DNA of 64,000 bases from Thiohalomonas sp041685045 (GTDB lineage Bacteria > Pseudomonadota > Gammaproteobacteria > Thiohalomonadales > Thiohalomonadaceae). Below the pieces are notes generated by a model. The model was not told the DNA's origin, ran no database searches, and saw only the letters and a program-made list of their open reading frames with translations. The translations under genes and the position numbers were made by a program. The DNA lies in the NCBI GenBank assembly GCA_041685045.1, contig JAWLGP010000001.1:1-64000 (forward strand), read 5' to 3'. Positions 25,215 to 31,614 of this stretch are shown here, in pieces. Position 1 is the stretch's first letter; each line of letters opens with the position of its first letter.

Positions 25215-25600
25215 TGGATTCCCGCCTTCGCGGGAATGACGGGTTTGGGTCGCAAGCTGCCGGTTGCCGCCTGGATTCCCGCCTTCGCGGGAATGACGGG
25301 TGTGCGTCGCAAGCTGCCGGTTGCCGCCTGGATTCCCGTCTTCGCGGGAATGACGGGTGTGCGTCGCAAGCTGCCGGATTGCCGCCTGGATTCCGGCCTT
25401 CGCGGGAATGACGGGTGTGCGTCGCAAGCTGCCGGTTGCCGCCTGGATTCCCGCCTTCGCGGGAATGACGGGTGTGGGTCATAAGCTGCCGGTTGCCGCT
25501 TGGATTCCCGCCTTCGCGGGAATGACGGGTGCGGGTCATAAGCTGCCGGTTGCCGCCTGGACTCCCGCCTTCACGGGAATGACGGGTGCGGGTCGCAAGC
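25215..25600. repeat. Array of seven 57-bp palindrome-bearing repeats
   Basis: Units start with TGGATTCCCG at 25215, 25272, 25329, 25387, 25444, 25501 and 25558 (the last reads TGGACTCCCG), so the period is 57-58 bp. Each has the palindrome ATTCCCGCCTTCGCGGGAAT followed by a nearly constant linker (GACGGGTGTGCGTCGCAAGC and TGCCGGTTGCCGCC). Because the linkers are repeats too, this is not a CRISPR array. It accounts for the long overlapping reading frames on both strands. Confidence 0.9.
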
Positions 25601-25741
25601 GGACCTGGTCCGAAGTCGACGGCTCGTAAAGCAGGAAGCGAAATGGACGGCGGGATTGAATGTGATCTCGCCGAGCACTAACGTTCGCGACCGGTGCGGT
25701 TCGCAAGCTCACCACACCCTACGTTCGCAGGAAAAAACTGC

Positions 25742-25867
25742 CGCAGAGACGCGGAGGCGCAGAGGTCTTTTCGTTGTCAACGACCTGAGTCGCGGCGAAA
25801 ACCAGAGCCGCGGGCCGTTCTTCCCCGGAGCCACCTTCAAACCCTCTGCGTCTCTGCGTCTCTGCGA
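25742..25867. repeat. Inverted repeat 'cgcagagacgcggaggcgcagag'
   Basis: The left arm CGCAGAGACGCGGAGGCGCAGAG faces the right arm CTCTGCGTCTCTGCGTCTCTGCG across about 75 bp. The 330 bp between the 57-bp array and the thiamine-binding gene contain this hairpin and, at 25694-25723, the dispersed GTGCGGTTCGCAAGCTCACC unit, but no gene. Confidence 0.65.
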
Positions 25868-25937
25868 CGGGTTTTATACCGCACTCCCGCCAGCCAGCCG
25901 CGTGCGGTGCAGTTCGCACGGCCCACCCACCCACCGA

Positions 25938-26240
25938 TCATTGCCGCAGCTTGGCCTCGACGCTGGCCACCTTGTCGGCCAGTCCCTGGTCGCGGTCGGT
26001 GCGGGTGCCGAGGCTGAGGACGGTCTGGATGCGCGGCGCGCCCATGGCGTGGATCCGTTCGTGACACGCCTTCACCGCGGCAAAGACGGCGTCCCACTCG
26101 CCTTCGATGTTGGTGCCGTTGGCGTGCAGCTCATAGGTCAGCCCCGCCTCCGCCAGCACCCGTTCGCATTCGGCGACGTAGGCGGAGACCGAGACGCCGA
26201 CCCCCAGGGGGATGAGTTGGAAATTCACCAGGACTTTCAT
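25938..26240 (-). CDS. MTH1187/YkoF-type thiamine-binding protein
   Basis: A protein of 100 residues in the small DUF77 family (MTH1187, YqgV), members of which bind thiamine or a related pyrimidine. The family pattern is visible: VLVNFQLIPLGVGVSVSAYVAECERVL, then GLTYELHANGTNIEGEWDAVFAAVKACHERIHAMG and RIQTVLSLGTRTDRDQGL. It is 7 bp downstream of the 12-helix membrane protein and is the last gene of the hemerythrin operon. Its link to that operon's presumed oxygen or NO response is unclear. Confidence 0.85.
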   Translation of the reverse strand: MKVLVNFQLIPLGVGVSVSAYVAECERVLAEAGLTYELHANGTNIEGEWDAVFAAVKACHERIHAMGAPRIQTVLSLGTRTDRDQGLADKVASVEAKLRQ

Positions 26241-26247
26241 GGCGGCT

Positions 26248-27525
26248 TCAGGCGTGGGTTCGATAGGTCTTGTAAGCGAGTGAGAGATTACCGGCCAATA
26301 GCAGTGCGGACAGTGTCACCAGGATACCGGCCGGCCGGGCGAGGACGGGCAGGGCCAGAGCGGCAATTACCGCGGCGAGGGCACCGACCTGCAGCCTGAA
26401 CTGATAGCGCATGCTGCGTTCCGGAATGATCTGCTTCATGTTGGGGATGCCGGTCTGCGGCCGCCCTTCGGTCTGGCGGCGGTTGTTAAGGTGCAGCCAG
26501 ACCAGGAACGGGCCGATCTTGTAGAGCATGCCGTTGACCGCCGACTGGGCGAAACCCATCACGAACAGGACCCCGAGCAGCAGTTCCGGCACGGCACCGC
26601 TCACCCGCCCCCAAACCCAGACAAGGACAGCGGCCAGCAGCGATGCCATGGCAACCCGCCAGAAATCCAGGGTGACATCAGGGAGCCGGCGGCGCCGCTG
26701 GTGCTGAAGCCAGAGCGTGGTCACGGCAAAACCGGAGAAGCCGATGGCCAGCACGGCACCGAACAGGGTGCCGGTCCACGCCGACCAAGCCGGCACGCTG
26801 TGGGCCAGCGCCCAGCCGATCAGCGCCAGGAACAGCACCGGCGTCAGCCCGCGCATCAACCAGCGCGGGTAGTCGGGCGTGATCTGGAACATCGGCACCA
26901 CCTGGTAGGCCACACCGATGATCAGCAACCCGACCCAGCCGAGCAGACCCAACCCGAGGTGCACGTCAGTGTACTCACGGAACAGCGGCAGCGCCCCCGC
27001 GTAACCGGCCGACTGGTTGACGCCAAACGCCACCGCCACCGTCAGTGCCAGCAGCGAGAGCATCATCGCCGTGCGGGTGAAGTGCCCGGAGCGCGCCCGC
27101 CACAGACCCCAGCCTGCCACCGTGATGAACAGGCCGAAACCACCGCCGAGCAGGATTGCGGCGGTGACCATGGCCGGTGCCGAGCCGGATGCCAACCCGC
27201 TGACCAGGGCGACGGTGCCCAGTGTCAGTAGCCCGTGGAGCACCCCGCTGGTCAGGCCGGGGCGCGACACCGATGCGCCCATCAACACCGGCAGCAACTG
27301 CTGTACGGCCCCGACCATCACCAGCGCCAGAAAGCCGAGGGTCATCAGGTGCGTCAGCGCCAGGGTCCAGGGGGTCCATCGATTCAGCAGGGCGTCCTGA
27401 CCGTACACAATCAGGAACAGCCCGGCCGCCACCACGAACAGCGGCGCGGTGAGGAAGAAACGCAGCGGCACCGACAGCGGCGGGGTCTGCTCCAGGGACA
27501 GCGCCGCGTAGTTCATTCCCGCCAT
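26248..27525 (-). CDS. Twelve-helix membrane protein, NnrS / heme-copper oxidase subunit I-like
   Basis: A protein of 425 residues with about twelve transmembrane helices. Histidines sit in helix contexts reminiscent of heme ligands: WTLALTHLMTLGFLALVMVGAVQQLLPVL and YTDVHLGLGLLGWVGLLIIGVAYQVVPMF. That is the pattern of NnrS-type and heme-copper oxidase subunit I-like proteins found in nitrogen oxide and oxygen stress clusters. The start at 27525 overlaps the DUF2249 gene and has AGGGG 9 bp upstream. The DUF2249 and hemerythrin neighbours support a role in NO or low-oxygen physiology. The exact family name is uncertain. Confidence 0.65.
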   Translation of the reverse strand: MAGMNYAALSLEQTPPLSVPLRFFLTAPLFVVAAGLFLIVYGQDALLNRWTPWTLALTHLMTLGFLALVMVGAVQQLLPVLMGASVSRPGLTSGVLHGLLTLGTVALVSGLASGSAPAMVTAAILLGGGFGLFITVAGWGLWRARSGHFTRTAMMLSLLALTVAVAFGVNQSAGYAGALPLFREYTDVHLGLGLLGWVGLLIIGVAYQVVPMFQITPDYPRWLMRGLTPVLFLALIGWALAHSVPAWSAWTGTLFGAVLAIGFSGFAVTTLWLQHQRRRRLPDVTLDFWRVAMASLLAAVLVWVWGRVSGAVPELLLGVLFVMGFAQSAVNGMLYKIGPFLVWLHLNNRRQTEGRPQTGIPNMKQIIPERSMRYQFRLQVGALAAVIAALALPVLARPAGILVTLSALLLAGNLSLAYKTYRTHA

Positions 27526-27800
27526 TCCGAAAGCCCCTTTGCCGCAGCGTGCGCCGCCTCCGCTGCCATGGCGTCGTCCCTGCGCCAGATGAAGACCTCG
27601 CAGGCGGTTTCGCGACCGCTGCGGATGAGGTGGCCATAGCCCTGCTTATCCAGATTATCGAACAAAAGGCAGGGAAAGCGCCGGTGCAGCATGCGCAGGT
27701 ATTCACCGGCCGACAGGCGTGTGGCCGACTCCAGCGTCAGTTCCAGCGGCTCGGGGGGCTCCAGTTCGCTGACATCGAGGAGCCGTTCACGGGCATTCAT
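27513..27800 (-). CDS. DUF2249 domain protein
   Basis: A protein of 95 residues. It contains the DUF2249 pattern LLDVSELEPPEPLELTLESATRLSAGEYLRMLHRRFPCLLFDNLDKQGY, then an arginine/tryptophan-containing end (CEVFIWRRDD). Members resemble the TusA/SirA fold and cluster with denitrification and hemerythrin genes; no biochemical role is established. It overlaps both neighbours by a few bases (ATGA with hemerythrin), so all are one translational unit. Confidence 0.8.
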   Translation of the reverse strand: MNARERLLDVSELEPPEPLELTLESATRLSAGEYLRMLHRRFPCLLFDNLDKQGYGHLIRSGRETACEVFIWRRDDAMAAEAAHAAAKGLSEWRE

Positions 27801-28243
27801 ACCCCCGAACGGATCGCCGCCAAGCGCTCGAGCAGTGCCTCCCGTTCGGAGGCGAGTACCCGATCGCTCATGGGGTAGAGGATCTGCTCTTCCTTGGCAT
27901 TATGCTGCTGCATCAGGATCAGCAACGTTTCACTGGCACCCAGATAGCCGTCCGCATCGCGTTGCGACAGTGCCTGTCCCATCTCGGCGAAGAGCTGACG
28001 CATTTGCGTGTGCTCGTGGCGCATCACCTGGGTCGGCCCCATGGTCTGGCCGGTCGTCTGCTCGAAGGCCGGAAACAGCCCCTCCTCTTCCATGCCGAAA
28101 TGGCTCTCCATGGCGGAAATGAAGTCGCTATGCTGCTGTGCCGCGACCTCCCAACGCCCGTGGGCGACCTCCTCTTCGGCCGACGCAAATAATCGATCAC
28201 ACGCCTTGTGATCGCCACCGAGAAACTCGGAGAGACTCTGCAT
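27797..28243 (-). CDS. Hemerythrin HHE-domain protein
   Basis: A protein of 148 residues, read from the ATG at 28243, which has AGAGG upstream. It is predicted to be a four-helix bundle with a non-heme di-iron site that binds O2 or NO. Candidate ligands are H14 in GGDHKACDRLF, H43 in QQHSDF, ESHFGMEEEGLFPAFE, the HEHTQM segment, and QQHNAKEEQILYPM near the C-terminus. These follow the HHE pattern with the HxxxE spacing of the family. It is the first gene of the operon, and an Fnr-type box lies 64-77 bp upstream. Confidence 0.9.
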   Translation of the reverse strand: MQSLSEFLGGDHKACDRLFASAEEEVAHGRWEVAAQQHSDFISAMESHFGMEEEGLFPAFEQTTGQTMGPTQVMRHEHTQMRQLFAEMGQALSQRDADGYLGASETLLILMQQHNAKEEQILYPMSDRVLASEREALLERLAAIRSGV

Positions 28244-28306
28244 GGGGGGTAACCTCTGAACTCTTGGGGGGTGAATCAATTTAGCCGATGCCGCCGAAGG
28301 CCGCCC

Positions 28307-28320
28307 TTGACCTCGATCAA
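28307..28320. promoter_or_regulatory. Fnr/Dnr-type operator (TTGAC-N4-ATCAA)
   Basis: The sequence TTGACCTCGATCAA is a near-perfect palindrome that differs from the consensus TTGATNNNNATCAA at one base. Its centre is 70 bp before the hemerythrin start codon and just behind the stop of the dioxygenase gene, a good place for an activator site. Fnr, Anr or Dnr-type regulators use this site; which one cannot be decided here. Confidence 0.6.
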
Positions 28321-28349
28321 CACAAACTGGTCGCCGCAACCATCCGCTA

Positions 28350-29240
28350 TCAACTGCCGGCGATGCGGTCGTAATAGCGGGCGCGGAAGATCAGCCGACG
28401 CGGGCCGTCCGGCGAATCGGAAAACCCGCTGCGGTCGTGCAGCACGTTGTTGCAGATCAGGCCCATGCCGGACTCCAGACGGGCCCTGAACACGTAGCGC
28501 TCATCCGCCAGCACGGACAGCAGCCGGTCGCGCGCCGCCTGCACCGCCGGGTCGTCGCTCCAGACCACATTGCGCTTGCGGGCTGTAAAGCGCATGTGCA
28601 GCGCCCCATCCGGCCGCACCGAAAACACCGGCCCCACCGCCGCCTCCCGTTCACCGCCTTCGGAGTCGGTCCCCGGGGGGATGATCATGGCATCCGGCCG
28701 CATCAGGGCGCGGACCAGTTCGGGGTCCTCGTCGCGCAGCCGCAGGTAGGCGATTTCCGGGTCGAACAGGGCGTTGTCGCCGCCTTCCGCCGCCGGCTGT
28801 ACACAGTGCAGGATCAGGCCGTGGATCTGCCGCTCGGGCAGGTTGTAGTAGCCGTCCGTATGCCAGTTGATGGGGCGGTTGGTGTACGGGATGTAGTTGG
28901 GCCGCGGACCGGCCGGATTGACGGTGAGCGAGGTGATGCCGTCCTCGTCGGCCAGCCAATTGCTGTCCAGCCGTTTGAGGCCGAAGCGGGCACCCAAGGC
29001 CTCGACGATGCCTTTGTCGGCGTCATCGCCGCTGGCACCGGCATAGAGGGCCATGTTGGTCTTGCGGATGCACGCCAGCAGCGCGGCATGCTCCTGGTCG
29101 GTCAGCGCGCGGGGGTCGCCGATCTCCACCAGCAGCGCGGCCGGGTCGGCCGGGTAACCGGCAAGCTTGTGCTCGCGCCAGCTTCGATAGCCGGCGTCGT
29201 TATCCAACTGGAACGGGGACTGCCCCGCTTGTGCGGTCAT
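28350..29240 (-). CDS. TauD/TfdA-family Fe(II)/2-oxoglutarate dioxygenase
   Basis: A cytoplasmic oxygenase of 296 residues. The iron-binding HxD is in INWHTDGYYN, the distal histidine in CNNVLHDRSGFSD, and the 2-oxoglutarate-binding arginine in RRLIFRARYYDR close to the C-terminus, the order of the TauD/TfdA family. The start at 29240 gives a normal length; the ATG nine codons earlier lacks a clear Shine-Dalgarno. It lies between two oppositely regulated genes on the same strand. The substrate (taurine-like sulfonate, carnitine or other) cannot be told. Confidence 0.85.
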   Translation of the reverse strand: MTAQAGQSPFQLDNDAGYRSWREHKLAGYPADPAALLVEIGDPRALTDQEHAALLACIRKTNMALYAGASGDDADKGIVEALGARFGLKRLDSNWLADEDGITSLTVNPAGPRPNYIPYTNRPINWHTDGYYNLPERQIHGLILHCVQPAAEGGDNALFDPEIAYLRLRDEDPELVRALMRPDAMIIPPGTDSEGGEREAAVGPVFSVRPDGALHMRFTARKRNVVWSDDPAVQAARDRLLSVLADERYVFRARLESGMGLICNNVLHDRSGFSDSPDGPRRLIFRARYYDRIAGS

Positions 29241-29270
29241 TCTGCTTCTCCATTGACCCCGCCCCACCGA

Positions 29271-29296
29271 GGGGCCGGTCCAAACCGGACCGGCCC
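29271..29296 (-). terminator. Strong GC hairpin between two leftward genes
   Basis: GGGGCCGGTCC-AAA-CCGGACCGGCCC forms a stem of about 11 bp just behind the Spy-like gene and before the dioxygenase gene. It lacks a U tract, so it may be a Rho-dependent or attenuating terminator rather than an intrinsic one. Confidence 0.4.
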
Positions 29297-29303
29297 TGCC
29301 GGC

Positions 29304-30032
29304 TCACGGAGTCGGGACGCCCCAACCGCCGAGGCTCTGCAACTGCTGGCGCTGCTCGTCGGTCAGGAGGCCGTGAATCTTATTGCGCATCTGCACCATC
29401 GAAACGATGGAGTCGCGGCGCGCGTCAAACATCTTGCCGTAGGCCTCGCCAATGGCTTCGGCATTCCAGGTCTGGTCCTGATAGAGCTTCTGCAGCGAAG
29501 CCATCGCCTCGCGCGCCCGCGCCATCTGCTCGAAGGTCTGGCGGTGCTGTTCGGCCATCAGGTTGCTGATCTGCTCGCGCTGTTGGGCGGTCAGGTCGAG
29601 GGCCCAGATACCCTGCATCATCATGCCGGGGCCGCCCATCATACCCGGCCCCTGGCCACCACGGCGACCCTGCATGCCGGCACCCGGACCGAAAGCATCG
29701 TCACCCATCATGCCCGGACCGTAACCCGGCGCCATGCCGGGGCCGTAGCCCTGCTGCATTCCAGGGCCATAACCCGGCCCCTGTCCCATGCCCGGACCAT
29801 AGCCTTGCTGCATTCCGGGGGCGTAACCCGGCCCCTGCCCCATGCCGGGGCGTGAACCCGGCCCCTGTCCCATGCCGGGACCGTAGCCTTGCCCCATGCC
29901 GGGGCCGTAACCATCATGCATCGGGCCCGGTCCATAACCCTGCCCATAGGGGCTCTCATTCTCCTGGGCAGCCACCTGGCCTGCGCCCAAAAGCGCAGCC
30001 AGTGCAATCGCCACTAAACCCTGTTTGTGCAT
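29304..30032 (-). CDS. Spy/CpxP-like periplasmic protein with long Gly-Met-rich repeats
   Basis: A protein of 242 residues with a signal peptide (MHKQGLVAIALAALLGAGQVAA). Residues about 27-135 are a low-complexity run of repeats such as GPGMGQGYGPGM and GPGMQQGYGPGM, very rich in Gly, Pro and Met. The C-terminal 100 residues contain the LTxxQ motifs of the Spy/CpxP family (LTAQQREQISNLM and LTDEQRQQLQSL), helical periplasmic chaperones or metal sensors. Met-rich repeats can bind Cu(I) or serve as oxidation sinks; that is inference. The start at 30032 has TTTGGAGAAAA-like sequence upstream. Confidence 0.8.
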   Translation of the reverse strand: MHKQGLVAIALAALLGAGQVAAQENESPYGQGYGPGPMHDGYGPGMGQGYGPGMGQGPGSRPGMGQGPGYAPGMQQGYGPGMGQGPGYGPGMQQGYGPGMAPGYGPGMMGDDAFGPGAGMQGRRGGQGPGMMGGPGMMMQGIWALDLTAQQREQISNLMAEQHRQTFEQMARAREAMASLQKLYQDQTWNAEAIGEAYGKMFDARRDSIVSMVQMRNKIHGLLTDEQRQQLQSLGGWGVPTP

Positions 30033-30132
30033 TGTTTTCTCCTTTGGTTGGCGTTCTGCGTGCGGAAGCATCGACGACTGACCGCCGCATGCCCCTCATC
30101 TTGGACGATTTCTGTCCTGAGTTCGACAGGTA

Positions 30133-30585
30133 CTATTGTGCCGAGCGGGCGTCGATCTCCGCCCAGGCTGCGTAGACCTCGTCCGGCCAGCGGGACTGGA
30201 ACCAGTCGATGATCGCGGCGATCTCGTCCTCGTCCAGCCGGTTCCGCCACGCAGGCATGCGGCCGCTGCCATCCATGCTGCCGTTGCGGATCACCTGCTG
30301 GAGCATCACCCGCGGGTGGTGCCAGGCGTGGCCGGTGCCGTTTAGTGGCGGCGGCGGAAAATGGCCCTGGATGTCCCGCTGGCGCCAGTTGGGCGCGCCC
30401 TCCGCCTGCGCGCCGTGGCAGATCGCACAGTTCTTCTGGTAAAGCCGGGCTCCGAGCGCGATCCGCTCCGCGCGGGACAGAGTCTCGCCTTTTGCCTCCG
30501 AAGAGGACGGCCCCTGCTCGCTGCAGGCGACCACACTGGCGACGAGCAGGACGAAACTCAATCGAACGACGGATAATCGGCGCAT
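30133..30585 (-). CDS. Monoheme c-type cytochrome lipoprotein
   Basis: A protein of 150 residues. The N-terminus is a lipoprotein signal (SFVLLVASVVAC, lipobox cysteine near 21). One heme c site is seen as CAICH (residues about 55-59) with the distal methionine candidate in SMDGSGRMPAWRNRLDEDEIAAIIDWFQSRWPDEV. The pattern matches small class I cytochromes (cytochrome c, CytC-5 type) in the outer leaflet or periplasm. It is monocistronic, divergent from the methyltransferase gene. The electron partner is unknown. Confidence 0.85.
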   Translation of the reverse strand: MRRLSVVRLSFVLLVASVVACSEQGPSSSEAKGETLSRAERIALGARLYQKNCAICHGAQAEGAPNWRQRDIQGHFPPPPLNGTGHAWHHPRVMLQQVIRNGSMDGSGRMPAWRNRLDEDEIAAIIDWFQSRWPDEVYAAWAEIDARSAQ

Positions 30586-30656
30586 GCGACAGAATGTATA
30601 GAAGGACCATAGACGATAACCAACACGACTTTACCACCGGGGGAGCCATTTCAACC

Positions 30657-31328
30657 ATGACACTCGCCACCGAGATCGTACTGGTCGCGGCCGGATGGAT
30701 CGCCTACTTCAGTCTGCACTCGGCCCTCGCCTCGCGCACCGCCAAGCAGTGGGTGGCCGCCCGTTGGCCCGCCGCCATGGCCGGCTACCGCATCGCCTTC
30801 AACATCTCCGCAACCCTGTTGTTGCTGCCGCTGCTGTGGGCGGTACTTTTCTGGCCGTCGCCATCGCTGTGGCGCTTCCACGGGTGGGCCGGCTGGATAG
30901 CGGACGGCCTGGCGCTGGCGGCCGTGGCCGGCTTCATCTGGACCACCCGCTACTACGCCATGGACGAATTTCTCGGCACCCGCCAGTGGCGCGAGGGCGA
31001 GCACGGCACGGAGGAAGCCGACCACCTGGCGATTTCGCCGCTGCACCGCTGGGTGCGCCACCCCTGGTACACGCTGGGGCTGGTGATCCTGTGGACGCGG
31101 GACATGGATACCCTGCGCCTGACCAGCGCACTGCTGATCACGGGCTACCTGGTGATCGGCTCACGCCTGGAGGAGCGCAAGCTGCTGGCCCACTACGGCG
31201 AGCGCTATCGGCGCTACTGCCGCCAGGTCCCCGGTATCCTGCCGCGGCCCTGGCGGCGACTGACCCGCCGGCAGGCGGCGGCGCTGCGTAAACAGGACCC
31301 GGGTGCAGAGACCGCCGCGCGGGACTAG
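30657..31328 (+). CDS. Isoprenylcysteine-carboxyl / phospholipid methyltransferase-like membrane protein
   Basis: A protein of 223 residues with four or five helices (LATEIVLVAAGWIAYFSLHSALAS, AGYRIAFNISATLLLLPLLWAVLF, LALAAVAGFIWTTRYYAMDEFLG). The C-terminal signature RHPWYTLGLVILWTRDMDTLRLTSALLITGYLVIGSRLEERKLLAHYGERYRRYCRQVPGILP matches the ICMT/PEMT/NnrU superfamily (RHPxY, EERxLxxxYGxxYxxY). It should use SAM to methylate a lipid or small molecule in the membrane. Its last 69 bp are repeated 260 bp downstream. The stop abuts the palindromic element that follows. Confidence 0.8.
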   Translation: MTLATEIVLVAAGWIAYFSLHSALASRTAKQWVAARWPAAMAGYRIAFNISATLLLLPLLWAVLFWPSPSLWRFHGWAGWIADGLALAAVAGFIWTTRYYAMDEFLGTRQWREGEHGTEEADHLAISPLHRWVRHPWYTLGLVILWTRDMDTLRLTSALLITGYLVIGSRLEERKLLAHYGERYRRYCRQVPGILPRPWRRLTRRQAAALRKQDPGAETAARD

Positions 31329-31373
31329 AGCACCGAACAGATAAACCGGTCGGTGCCCAGCCTGGGGAAGCCC

Positions 31374-31519
31374 GTAGGATGGGCAAAGCGCCGCCGCCCA
31401 TTCGCTCGGTTTGGCACCATTGCTTTACGGCGCGTGCCCATCAGTGTCGGTAGATGGGCACGCGCCGGTCAGGTTCAGGCTCAATGCAACCGGCATAGGC
31501 GGCGCTTTGCCCATCCTAC
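31374..31519. repeat. Palindromic mobile-type repeat with facing 'gtaggatgggcaaagcg' ends
   Basis: The left end GTAGGATGGGCAAAGCGCCG faces the right end CGGCGCTTTGCCCATCCTAC, and the inner ATGGGCACGCGCC/GGCGCGTGCCCAT arms can also pair, so the element is a compound hairpin of about 145 bp. Positions 31445-31519 are identical to 58046-58120. Relatives lie at 38130-38206 and 58258-58331. It is flanked by the real and the duplicated 3' end of the methyltransferase gene. Confidence 0.8.
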
Positions 31520-31522
31520 GAA

Positions 31523-31592
31523 GCTGACCCGCCGGCAGGCGGCGGCGCTGCGTAAACAGGACCCGGGTGCAGAGACCGCCGCTCGGGACTAG
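31523..31592 (+). pseudogene. Duplicated last 69 bp of the methyltransferase gene
   Basis: Positions 31524-31592 repeat 31260-31328 (CTGACCCGCCGGCAGGCGGC ... GGGACTAG) with one visible difference (GCCGCGCGG to GCCGCTCGG). The copy includes the stop codon. It is followed by CCGGTTTTTCCCGCGGCCGG, which may be the original terminator of the gene. See the finding on recurrent 3'-end duplications. Confidence 0.85.
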
Positions 31593-31614
31593 CCGGTTTT
31601 TCCCGCGGCCGGCA

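Noticed and set aside
25183..25539. Long reading frames on both strands through the repeat array
   Set aside because: They translate the 57-bp repeat (WIPAFAGMTG and related peptides) and have no start signal or homologue-like composition.
25215..25600. Possible CRISPR array
   Set aside because: The intervals between palindromes are themselves repeats of the same sequence, so there are no unique spacers, and no cas gene is nearby.
28437..29855. Long plus-strand reading frame of 472 codons
   Set aside because: It lies antisense to the TauD-like and Spy-like genes and has a shadow-type composition.
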